The notes under the pieces: generated by a model | Told to the model about the DNA's origin: nothing | What the model saw: the letters and a program-made list of their open reading frames with translations, nothing else | Databases searched by the model: none | NCBI RefSeq assembly: GCF_905220415.1 | Contig: NC_059538.1 | Span: 4,278,001 to 4,342,000 of the forward strand | Reading direction: 5' to 3' | DNA from: Colias croceus | Taxonomy: Eukaryota; Arthropoda; Insecta; Lepidoptera; Pieridae | Length of the DNA stretch: 64,000 nt | Shown: positions 56,901-64,000 of the stretch, one piece after another | Layout: each line of letters begins with the position of its first letter | Position numbering within the stretch: position 1 is the first letter of the stretch | Made by a program: the position numbers and the translations under genes

Positions 56901-59900
56901 CTGATTCAGTCTCCAAAAGTACCTTTTCACTTTTTTGCATATTATTATTAAAACCAGGCTTATTATTTTGTGAAGTTACATGTTCTGAAACTGGCTGTTG
57001 CTGTTGTAAATTAGGAACTACTTCAACTTTAGGAGGACAAACATTTATTGGTTTAGGAAGAGATTGACTATCAGTAAATGAAGGTTGAAGGGAGGTGACT
57101 GAAGAAGTATTATGAGTTTGTACATGAGAAGAAGCTTGATTAGATTGAAGGGGATGAACATAATTTTGAGGGTGAGGGATGTTATTAGAGTATTTGTTTA
57201 TCTGGGCCTGTGTGCCATTATTTTCAGAAGAAATATTTACTGCAACAATATTCTGTTGTGGTGTTTGTGCTACTGAAATTGGAGTAGAAGCAGTTTCTTT
57301 AGATTCAATATAAGAAGAAGGTTCATTTAAAAGCTGTTCATTGCCTTTTATTGGAACCACATTTTCTACAGGAGGCTTTACTGTATTCTGGTTACTAGTT
57401 TCTTCCTTGGCAACTTCTGCCCAGGATGTTTTGCCGAAGTCTTTTTCAGAGGAATCACGTTGTGGAACATTGGATGGTGGTGTAGTCTTTCTTTCAGGAG
57501 CTTTTACTGATGCAGTTGAGTCGGAATTAACAAAGGGTTCAAAAAGACCAATACTTTTCCTCTCAAATACTTCAGATAACTTATCAGCTGCCGTTCTACT
57601 ACTTTCAACCGCACTTTCGTATGATTTTCTATCAGATTCATTTCGACGATCCTTTTGTTCACCATAATCTTTCGAATTAGAACGATCGAAGTCTCTACCA
57701 GTTCTATCTTGGTCTTGCATTTCCGATCTCCATTGGGGTCCTGAGCTCTCTTTATCCCGTCTTACATCATCTTCGCGGTCAGAATAATCCCTAAGAAAAC
57801 AATTACTTTTTATAATGGATGTTGTACTAAAATTTATTCTATCTAAAATAACCTTAATAATTTTAAATGAAATAGGTCAGGTCAAATTTGATAGATAAAA
57901 TAAATAAATAAGAAAATTTTTGGCGAAAGTAATAAATACTGAATCCTAGTTTGCATTTATTTTTATGTGAATTTTTTTTTTATATAGAAAATAAAGATAA
58001 AAAATAGAAATAATATTAAGATATGGTTTTCATTCTTTTTTTATTATTAGTATCTATTTGTTCTATTTAAATATACATATACGGACCTCTATCTGTCAAT
58101 ACATCGCATTGTTGAAACTCATTAGAAAAAAAATTAAAAAATAATAAATTTGTGACGAAAAAAATTATACAAATACTAAAACTAAACAAACTATAAGCTG
58201 ATCTACTTCAAAAACTTTCAGTTTTGACTGTTATTGATCTTGATTTCTAAACAATAACTTGTATTCAAGTACAGCTTTTTATTTGCCCTAATTAATTATA
58301 AAGCGAGTTTATTTTATGTAAGATGAAATTAAAAAATACATAGTATGAATTTATTACATAATATTACTTACCTTGAATAAGAACGCCGGCCATTATGCGG
58401 AGCATGTCTTGGCGCATTATACGCCGGGGGTTCTTGTCGCCTGGGTCTATACTTTTGGTCGTCTTGTTGTCTATTTTGTTGTTGTTTCAAGAACCTAGGA
58501 GGAATATTTGCTTGGAACGTTTTGGAAAAGGCAGGATTGGTTTGGTCGCGGTCACGGCCGTAGTCTCTATCACGATCGCGAAAATCGCGATCCCGTTCAT
58601 TTCTGTCCCTGTCTGCCCTATCTCTTTCTCTATCCCTTTCATTACGGTCTCTTTCTCTATCAAATCTGTCACGATCGTTACGGTCCCGGTTATCGTTACG
58701 GTCCCTGTTATCGTTACGTTCCCGTTTATCGTTACGGTCTCTATTATCATTACGATCACGCATTTCCCTATCTTTATCAGCATCCTGACGGTCCCTATTA
58801 TCAGTTCTGTTTCGGTCTCTATTATCAATAGGTCGATCTCTATCGCGATCCCTATTATCAAAACGTTCCCTATTATCCATACGATCACGGTCTCTATTGT
58901 CTAAGCGATCCTTATCTCTTATATCCCTATCCCGGTCAGCCCTTTCTTTATTCTCCATACGATCCCTGTTTTCCACTCTATCTTTTTCTCGACTATCGTG
59001 ATCTCTCTCTCTATGATCATTACGATCACGCTCACGATCGCGATCATTTCTATCAGTTCTATCACGGTTTCCTTTAGATTGCGTAGAAGGGTCCCTCATT
59101 TGACGGCGCTGCTCCTCCTCTTTGCGTTGGCGAGCCCGAGCGACGGCTTGAGCAACTTCATTGCTTTGCTTCTGCCTACGCTCCGCCCACAGCTGATCTT
59201 CATCACCCGGATCCTGGATTTTAGAATCCACACGTTCGACGTCAATACTGGCGCGGTTATTATTTTTGCTACTGGTTTTAGGGGTTGGTGCTGAAGATTC
59301 ACCATCAGAGAAATCCAGTTTTTGACTGAAATTAACAAAATTATTTTACCGAAAACAATAAAAAGGAAAACTGGATTTAAATTTTAAAAGCACCAACATT
59401 TTTTATTTTCTCAGTAAATTATACGATATACGATTGCGATAATGAATTAAAAAAAAAGTAAATTTTAATTCACAAAAATATTACTCATAATACTTACTCA
59501 TAATCAATGTCGTCATGTTGAGCCCATCCAGCATCACGCGATATATCATCAAGTGAAGATATTTGTTCATCGCGTAGGATGGGTCGTGCTGTAAGAACCT
59601 CAACAGCTCTCGGTGTAGCTGATGGCCTTGGGTTTGGTCTAGGGCCTCCAGAATTATTATTGTTTGCATTACCTCCCCCACTGCCACTATTATTACTTCT
59701 ATTATCACGAAGTGTATTCAAAGGTCCTATTCCAAGCCCACTACCACTGCTACCTTTCATCAGCTGTTAAACAAAAAACAAATTGTAACATGAGTAACCT
59801 ATGCAATTAAAAAAAAATTATTGTTTCAAATGTAACGCTGAATGTTTTCTACATACGAAGGATGGCACAATGGCGCGGTAGGCGGGTATTTGCTGTGAAG

Positions 59901-61412
59901 CAGGCGTGGAGGCGGGCGCGGCGGCGGGTGATGTAGTTTCTTGCCGAACGCCGGCCGTGCCACCGCACGTCCAACTGCCTTCCGCTACAATAGTTAGTAT
60001 AAATATATTTCCATATTATTAAGTTTATTAAAACAAATAAAAAGTACATGGTATGTTTTAAGATTCTGTTATAGAGCACAGGTAAATTGTAAAAATATAC
60101 GACACAAAACTGACCAATTTTAATAATTTTATAGTAAGACTTACTTTGTGGTCTCAGTTGTAACTGGGGTGCAGAATGATCTGAAGAACGGTGTGACGGT
60201 TGAGCTGCTGCCTCCAATGAGGGGAACTCTGTACGGAAGTGTGGCGACGATGGTGGGGGCAGCGCCACCCATCCTGCTGACCCTGTGCCCGCAATGGCAC
60301 CACTCGTTGACGTTGTGGTCTAAAAGATTTTTACAATTACAAAAAAAAATATTGAAGAATTTTATACATTTAAATAAATATTTTGTTACTGTTTATGCTG
60401 TTATGTAATTAGAGCCTATAAACATGAAACCCAATTCAATAAAATACACTTACTGCTGTCTGTGAGGTACATATTGCCGCTGTTGTAGTAGTAGTGACAG
60501 TAGAAATTAAGCTGAAAAAAAAAATTATTAGTAAATATAATTTTTCTTATACTTTGGCAGACATTTTAGACTAAGGTACAAGTTTAATGAGAGAGTTATA
60601 ATAAGTGAGTACTTTAATGAAGTTTAAATAGGCAATGTAAATTTGTTTCAAATCACAGTATGCAAGGTAAGTACTTACTTTGCGCTTGGGTCTTGACCAG
60701 TTTCAGTTTTCAAAGAAGGCAGGTTGGCAGGAGGACGCCTCGCAGAAGGCACTTTTCCAAGACTTTGCATTCCATGTTTGCGGCTTAATTGTGATTTAAC
60801 TGAGGACGGTTCTGAATTTTCGTTCTGTAAATACAAAAAATATGATATTCAGTATTTATATTTTATAAATTGAATGAAATAAAGGATTAATTCAAGCTTC
60901 CTTATAATTCTAATACAAATGAATACACACAAGGACAAGGTCATCTCATAAGGTCAATGACCTTCTAGATCAATGATATTTCAATTACATTACTTTCAAT
61001 AAATATTTCTTGTACTTTTTGAATTCCTGTCCCTAGAAAAAAATATGACATTGATTCATTATTCTAAATTAAATAGGAAGACATTTGAAAAGCCTTGTAG
61101 GTACTTATTTGTCATCATGTCTAAACAATTAACATACAGTGTCTTTGAATTGACATAACAAAACACTTTATTTAGGATACAGATGATAACAAGGCTAGAA
61201 AAGAGATCATTTAAATTTTGAAAGCATACCAACTACAAAGATATTGTCTAAGTAAACATATTTTTTTTAACAATTTTGTAAGTATGTAGGTCACATACCC
61301 TGTTGGCGCAGTACAGACTATTGATGTCCAACTTCTGATATTTTTGCTTGCCGGACGTCGGCTTGCTCTGCGCCGTATTGCCTCCGCCGCCCGGCGTCGA
61401 GAGTGCAGACAT
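44910..61412 (-). CDS. PRRC2/BAT2 family protein (nocte-like)
   Basis: A large, mostly disordered RNA-associated protein; mammalian PRRC2 proteins act in translation and stress-granule biology, and Drosophila nocte is a relative. Coding exons: 61299-61412, 60679-60824, 60454-60511, 60145-60319, 59857-59984, 59498-59763, 58372-59325, 54529-57790, 54241-54379, 46265-46554, 45748-46023, 45275-45476 and 44910-45031, all phase-consistent, 2043 aa. The BAT2_N domain is clear: KQKYQKLDINSLYCANR, SRKHGMQSLGKVPSARRPPA, HFRTEFPSLEAA, DDISRDAGWAQHDDIDYE and AVARARQRKEEEQRRQ. Then come an Arg/Asp-rich tract (about residues 360-550), a long basic Ser/Gly region, PPRFAKQRQKQQ, and Gln/His/Pro-rich C-terminal exons. 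The exon 12 acceptor (AAAG at 45477) was chosen for phase. Intron 9 is filled by an errantivirus. Confidence 0.93.
46680..46766 (+). repeat. Retroelement 3' tail
   Basis: AATGTTATTTTGTCC, TTGTGCAATAAAGTG and a (TAAA)n tail, as at the 3' ends of many lepidopteran non-LTR elements. The errantivirus inserted immediately after the tail. Confidence 0.5.
46770..47015 (-). repeat. 3' LTR of the errantivirus
   Basis: 246 bp, identical to 53929-54174. Preceded on minus by the purine run GGGGGGAGG. Confidence 0.97.
47016..47025 (-). other. Polypurine tract
   Basis: CGGGGGGAGG on minus abuts the AGTTA start of the 3' LTR; it would prime plus-strand DNA synthesis. Confidence 0.85.
47037..48731 (-). CDS. 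env: Errantivirus envelope glycoprotein (Env)
   Basis: The frame is open from 48788 without ATG; the first ATG is at 48731 (564 aa), just after a good splice acceptor TTGTTACAG at 48739-48747, consistent with expression from a spliced subgenomic RNA. Seen: a hydrophobic leader, a furin-type RVKR at about residues 101-104 followed by GLIDGLGSVIKGITG like the fusion region of the insect F-type envelope family, several Cys in the ectodomain, and a membrane anchor VPIYTFLLGTLLLFATYKV followed by a short cytoplasmic tail. It overlaps the end of pol. The frame is intact. Confidence 0.9.
   Translation of the reverse strand: MLLTIPVVMTQEIKLDDLGNGPGLLPFKLGQARLLTHYHTFLEYIELNDIDIKLRTLQDQLIHYKKTLDSEALSLYENQIEHLSSKLVQVLEQLKSLEPSRVKRGLIDGLGSVIKGITGNLDYTDAIRYDSVIKNLEHNQDQIVNEFNSHISISKEWMKRHSELISKIVENQVKINSTLLFFMTQQDYKISRLIKYAKFAQILSIMTENVDDILQELVRIENTLAFIRTSSTHHSMLSSNVLKDILIKLNTIYGKDRILELELRQYYDIIKPGYYFNGKKIIIVLKFPIVSKDSFTFYKLAVFPNKYMQALIPPYTFIATSTQSFLYMEAECPKYGNGYLCEIKTNQIQTKADCIQDFIQSQMLGQGCRMTEVILSQEMILGLDDRHYILSMPHQTKIHLKCKQDDFMTVNGSFLITVPENCILESDKFKVNNVQDRIRGQPLKISNIDLNEIHFNHSPENHVKLNSINLEDLHKIHTKILMQAPIELEKDTSTIYHTTVPIYTFLLGTLLLFATYKVIRYKNVTCWKNQDDPNTKTEDQDSQNCTESSPGPQFPATFYHTVLK
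48685..52413 (-). CDS. pol: Errantivirus Pol polyprotein (PR-RT-RNase H-INT)
   Basis: 1242 codons with no ATG at the 5' limit (the frame opens with GTG), so it is expressed as a Gag-Pol fusion by -1 frameshifting. Order of domains: aspartic protease (LLIDTGANQSFIS near residue 30), reverse transcriptase (KWRLVVDFRKVNEKT, and the catalytic YLDDIIVF near 441), RNase H (LTTDASNFALGAILSQ near 584; TDHKPLQW), then integrase with an HHCC finger (about 900-945, CSICGQVKYDRK), a DDE core (DTFTVESEKYLTIIDVFSKY; VTDNGTEFTNQ near 1018; NGNIERFHSTLLE). No stop or frameshift is seen. Confidence 0.96.
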   Translation of the reverse strand: MPLKKAKIELNIQTQRQLPFIQISDPPLKLLIDTGANQSFISPEAVQLFFAHVKLDYDPFEVTNVHATTRNDYSITIPCFSEFKDNENIKLFIYKFHEFFDGLIGLDLLEFWGAKIDLKDRVLITRYARNPILMYNSCNINFYEDVIPAGSSKLVKIPINCENGDVIISEQAVGSCVIPQCLTSVVENRGFLEVYNPSPHDVIFSLTRPINCEIFNAEVFSDNIVTSRADKVLSKLRTDHLNPEERINLEKLCARYADVFYIEGETLTFTNKIKHKIRTTDEVPVHTRSYRYPFIHREEVKSQIKNMLEQGIIRPSASAWSSPIWVVPKKADASGKTKWRLVVDFRKVNEKTVDDKYPIPNINDVLHKLGNCQYFTTLDLASGFYQVEMHPDDVHKTGFNVEHGHYEFLRMPMGLKNSPSTFQRVMDNVLKDLQNTICLVYLDDIIVFSTSLQEHMNNLEKVFAKLRESNFKIQMDKSEFLKLETSYLGHVISKDGIKPNPDKISAIEKYPIPKTPKQIKQFLGLLGYYRKFVPDFARITKPLTQCLKKGKKIILDTDYINCFTKCKSLLTNDPILQYPDFSKDFILTTDASNFALGAILSQGPIGSDKPICYASRTLNDSELNYSTIEKELLAIVWATKYFRPYLFGRKFKIVTDHKPLQWVMSMKEPNARPTRWKLKLSEYDFSVIYKKGKANTNADALSRVEIHNEEISSVLVNTSVDNISNSSSTETVHLSSPRRNQNAMRSSTETAYSPSGDHISLGSSTETAHTSRENPILEVPITDEPLNKFHRQLFITVVGDIKRKPKVTKPFENHTRISLQLRQPYLEEDIVDMIKEFVSPKIKTAMLIEPYDCMFDIVPIIQEKFKSSSYKLVIAKSEIENVSDYLNQQDLIRKYHDGKTNHRGINECYLALSKRYFWPKMKDEITKFINECSICGQVKYDRKPIKQQFKVVPPATKPFEIVHIDTFTVESEKYLTIIDVFSKYAQAYYLRDITAISIVQALLTFSTHHGLPLTIVTDNGTEFTNQIFSEFVNLHKIIHHKILPNSPNDNGNIERFHSTLLEHLRILRLKNREAMVTHLIPYALLAYNSTIHSFTKCRPYDLILGHMDPRDPVDIDLTKHLMQQYILTHRSRVQEVYKTINEFSLQNRTNLIENRNRDRDPEIQYEPGQIVFVNNPLAARKKLAPRYTKDKVLTNLPIHIYTSRKKDPVAKHRLKRVPKTAKLLQDTDASHDPRSNDTGDKT
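52389..53732 (-). CDS. gag: Errantivirus Gag polyprotein
   Basis: 447 codons as an open frame; the upstream limit is not a firm start. Contains a capsid-like helical region (VPEFDGNPNVLTRFIKICDL, then SLYNDLSMASQGSSTPQEYY and YVRGLKEPLGSRIRCMRPET) and a Gln/Asn/Pro-rich C-terminal part. There is no CCHC zinc knuckle, as is usual in errantivirus Gag. It ends in TAG at 52389-52391, overlapping pol. Confidence 0.88.
   Translation of the reverse strand: MIFFIFPKFSIRENYFPGPASSRLSRRSYLDNNRRNLGSLESIFEEMAVHDPDVIYKALRPVPEFDGNPNVLTRFIKICDLIVNQYVSTGPGSELSNLCLFNGILNKITGSASRFMNSNGIPENWSGIRSALINNFSDQRDEISLYNDLSMASQGSSTPQEYYERCQQLFSTIMTYVSLHEVIESTIEAKRTLYKKVALQAYVRGLKEPLGSRIRCMRPETMEKALEYVQEELNATYLQNRNSFQKLDKKQFNLGPMPLGPQFSFSNTHVPRNSEQFAPMPRPSTHQPVQGRPQFNNFNRQPTRTQQMFRALPPNYNPQSNVFRLQPKFNQNQGPKPMSGVSHYVTKEIPSSQIAHNFRNREMHMHESQIPHESYYFDNNFNNYDNNCYYDPEQYFNDYNDYDSSNLDCNYIEEQHCDLSQVVTPELEPSSGDNENFTKKCLLKKPR
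52398..52404 (-). promoter_or_regulatory. -1 ribosomal frameshift site
   Basis: On minus the Gag frame reads TTA AAA AAG CCA AGA TAG, giving the classical slippery heptamer A-AAA-AAG two codons before the Gag stop. A -1 slip enters the pol frame directly (GCC AAG ATA GAA). Any downstream stimulatory structure was not evaluated. Confidence 0.85.
53913..53929 (-). other. Primer-binding site
   Basis: TGGCGCAGTCGGTAGGAT begins at the last base of the 5' LTR on minus. Its complement ends in CCA. The sequence is of the type used by 17.6/297-group errantiviruses (tRNA-Ser as I recall it). Confidence 0.8.
53929..54174 (-). repeat. 5' LTR of the errantivirus
   Basis: 246 bp, identical to the 3' LTR. 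It carries the promoter of the provirus; no core element was mapped. Confidence 0.97.
57791..58371. other. PRRC2 intron 7
   Basis: 581 bp AT-rich intron between exons 7 and 8. No repeat or ORF recognised. Confidence 0.6.
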
Positions 61413-62250
61413 GCTGCGATGTACACACCATCAGGAGGTCACCCTCGCTCCGACCACCAACTGCAACGACCACAATTGGTCTATTACTTGACACAAAAAA
61501 CGAAACTATCTGCCCACTGACAATCACCACAAAGAACTGGCCTTCACAGCTTGTTTCGCAGACGAAACGGCTAATTATTTACCGTTATTAGCGTTTAACT
61601 AAATGTGAAAACGTAATTTTACTTTATCGTAACACTTCTCACAATTCACGGATCACTGGAACCATAAAATTCATAAAACACTTTCACAGCACTGAGATAG
61701 ACTAATTTTTAGCCCTGCCCTCAGAGTATATTGACGTGTTACATCCGTAGGTTGAACGGACGCTGGATCGATGATCTCTGTTTTTTTCAGCGTCAGTAAC
61801 TACACTTTTCACCCTTATGACCGTAAAGAAGTTGACAAAAATTTTCTTGAAGTAACGGTACTAACAAAATTTAGAATAGAGAGAACGGTAAATAACAAAC
61901 GAATTTTTATCGCAAAGAGATATAAAACAAAACCAAAATAGACTAATACCTTGGTCCGTATCACTTAGTAATATTATAATAAAATTATATAAGCACAAAT
62001 GCTACACTAAAAATTAAGATTACTTTGGATTTTTTAAATTCTACGCTACCAAAACTTATATCACTTTATTTTAAGATGGCGTCTCCAAAAGACGATCTCC
62101 TTTACAATCAATAATGTGACGTCACAAAGACGCGACACAGCGCCCTCTGTAGGAAAACATGACAAATTAAATTTAAACGATGCGTTCAGAAAATAAACTT
62201 GTAGCTACAAAATAAATGCGTGCTAACATTCGAACATTACACGAATGTGT
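61413..62250 (-). promoter_or_regulatory. PRRC2 5' UTR and promoter region
   Basis: Upstream of the PRRC2 ATG. A YY1/Pho-type GCCATCTT (minus; plus AAGATGGCGTC at 62074-62084) is a plausible core-promoter element and suggests a transcription start near there. The rest is AT-rich and ends at the target duplication of the neighbouring transposon. Confidence 0.35.
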
Positions 62251-63473
62251 TAGATAGGGAGGCGAAGAGGGGAATTTTCTGCAATACTCGAGCGTGGCAG
62301 TTTAAGATATGAGAGATACTGTGAGAGATACCTTAGACCTAATAGAACAAACTTTTTCACTATTTAGCTCTATATGTAGTGACGCGCGCCTAGGATAGAC
62401 GATCAGAATAGTAAAAAAAAATCGATAGTCTGAAATACTCGAGCGCGTCAGATTAAGATATTGGGGGTTGATTTTAGTGTTTTAAGACTAAATTTAATTA
62501 ATCTGACCATAAGTCCTTGACGCCGCCGAGTTATAGGGTCGCGAACTTGTAAAAAAAAACGTAAGCCCGGCATTCTCGAGCGCGATTTTTTTTATTTTTA
62601 TTTTGAAGAATATAATCTAAAACTTACTAAAAACACAAAATCTGCCAGTTTCCGCATGACCGGAAGTCTGGAGGAGCCATTTCGTCTTCCGAAAAACGCG
62701 TTGCAGCATATAAGTCTCGAACTATACTTTTTCAAAAAAAAAAGTTTAAATAAACAAAAAAGGTAATTTTATTTTACAAAAAAAGGTCTCTTTTCATTTT
62801 TGTCCAAAGTTTAATTTTTTTTTACTTGAAGCATCATAAAAACTCAAACTCCCGGTTTTTTGAGTATATCTCAAAAACTGAGGGTGGTAAGAAAAATTGA
62901 TATGAAATAACGATGATTAAAAAAAAGAAACCCACAAACCTTTTTCGGTCAGATTAAGAGAACCCACCAACATTTTTATCAGATTAAGAAAATATGCTTT
63001 CAGGATACCTAGATAAACCTCCCCTATGAAAATCTGACGCGCTCGAGTATTTCAAAAGGACTTTTTTTTTCTGCATTTTCAAAAATTCATCGTAACTTAT
63101 CGTCATGCCGTAATCGTCAGTTTTTTTAAGGGGAGCTTTCTTGGGGCCTAATTAACACCCCTTCCGAAAATTTTTTTTTTGTGCATTTTTGACGAATTTA
63201 TATGCCTAGCCCCACCACGCAAACCGGCAGATTAGTATACCGTTGTTATCAGAGGCACTTGGGGCATACGTAGTATGAATATCTGACGCGCTCGAGAATG
63301 CCCAAGTAACTGTTTTTTTTTACATTTTTGAAAATCCGTACACGCCAAACCCACTGCTAAAATGGTTTTTACCATAGAAGCTTTTCTTTTCGAAATTATT
63401 TTCTCTTTCGATTTTGGTAAGTCTCGACGACGCCGTTGAATTACGCCATTTAGCTACCTCGCCTCCCTATCTA
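62251..63473 (-). mobile_element. 1.2 kb TIR element with CTCGAGCGCGTCAGAT motif array, copy B
   Basis: Inverted relative to copy A (27013-28219) and alike along its whole length with small indels. Ends TAGATAGGGAGGCGA and the inverse; TGT flanks both sides (62248-62250, 63474-63476), a different 3-bp duplication from copy A, which proves independent insertion. No ORF. Confidence 0.92.
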
Positions 63474-64000
63474 TGTATATTGTACCTTGTGAGCGATCTG
63501 GTAATAATGGATTTATTACTAAAAAAAATGGTTAATAACAATGTACTATTAAACACCTATAAGTGATACCTATATAAGACGTACATGTATTACGTTATTA
63601 ATTTATTATATTAATTATCTACCTAACTATCAATTACGATGTAATTCCTACACGACTGGAGAGAGATCAAGAGCGGGGTATTTTATGTACTAAAAATTAA
63701 ACTAGACTGTGACTGTGAGGTGGCTGTTTTTTTACAATTTGCAAGCAATTGCACTAATTGAAAATGCGTGTTCTATAGTCTCCTCCATATTCAATCGAAC
63801 ATATAAATTTAACCATGAAAAATTCGTCTACCGTTTGATTGCCGCGAATACACAAATCTCAAGGCGAAAAGTAAATGCACTTTTCACATATGCGTGCATG
63901 TTCTTTATTTAACCTCACTAATCGTTTTGCACATTATAAAGCTTCTTGTTTCGCAAACGCACGAATATGCAAATGTACTATTTAGGATTTCGTTTAGACT
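63474..64000. other. Right edge, no gene supported
   Basis: AT-rich sequence. A 67-codon frame at 63709-63912 has no recognisable feature. Confidence 0.4.

Noticed and set aside
58395..58904. 169-codon plus-strand Ile/Val-rich frame
   Set aside because: Antisense of the Arg/Asp repeat tract; repeated DNA opens all frames.
58500..59050. Regular repeats that could suggest a CRISPR array
   Set aside because: Repeats are codon-phased (GAT-CGN types) inside a PRRC2 exon; no spacers, no cas genes, eukaryotic locus.

Overview
The window is AT-rich nuclear DNA of a moth or butterfly. Evidence: intron-containing insect housekeeping genes with canonical GT-AG junctions, at least ten copies of the lepidopteran Lep1-type non-autonomous Helitron (5' TC, 3' hairpin plus CTAG), lepidopteran SINEs, and an insect errantivirus. 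Nothing bacterial, no rRNA, no convincing tRNA and no CRISPR array was seen. The species cannot be fixed from the sequence.

Four conserved host genes can be modelled exon by exon with consistent splice phases. (1) MED18 (Mediator head subunit; 5 exons, 504-6842, minus, 223 aa). (2) RRP4/EXOSC2 (RNA exosome cap; 5 exons, 7446-12753, plus, 300 aa), head to head with MED18 over a 603 bp shared promoter. (3) A choline transporter-like SLC44 gene (13 coding exons, 13470-30555, minus, 707 aa), tail to tail with RRP4 and carrying a 16-nt first coding exon ahead of a 10.4 kb intron. (4) A PRRC2/BAT2 (Drosophila nocte-like) gene (13 coding exons, 44910-61412, minus, 2043 aa) whose last four exons are strikingly GC-rich.

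The rest is mobile DNA in introns and in the 31-44 kb intergenic block. The MED18 last intron holds a 5'-truncated LINE with a UAAUG stop-start junction and a GC-rich block bounded by TAA repeats. RRP4 intron 3 holds a complete 2.35 kb DNA transposon with an intact 588-codon transposase-like ORF, TIRs and a 4-bp target duplication, followed by a 1 kb piggyBac remnant. SLC44 intron 1 holds a 2.3 kb TIR element with a transposase N-terminal fragment, tandem Helitrons, and two adjoining TIR elements (1.2 and 1.4 kb). The 1.2 kb one recurs inverted at 62251-63473. The intergenic block has further TIR elements and a nested stack at 39-44 kb (outer inverted repeat, pogo, foldback, hAT, Helitrons, MITE, SINE). 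PRRC2 intron 9 carries a 7.4 kb errantivirus with identical 246-bp LTRs and open gag, pol and env.

The most notable pattern is that many unrelated DNA elements here carry arrays of a short family-specific motif resembling their own termini. The best candidate for a poorly described active system is the 8321-10673 transposon.
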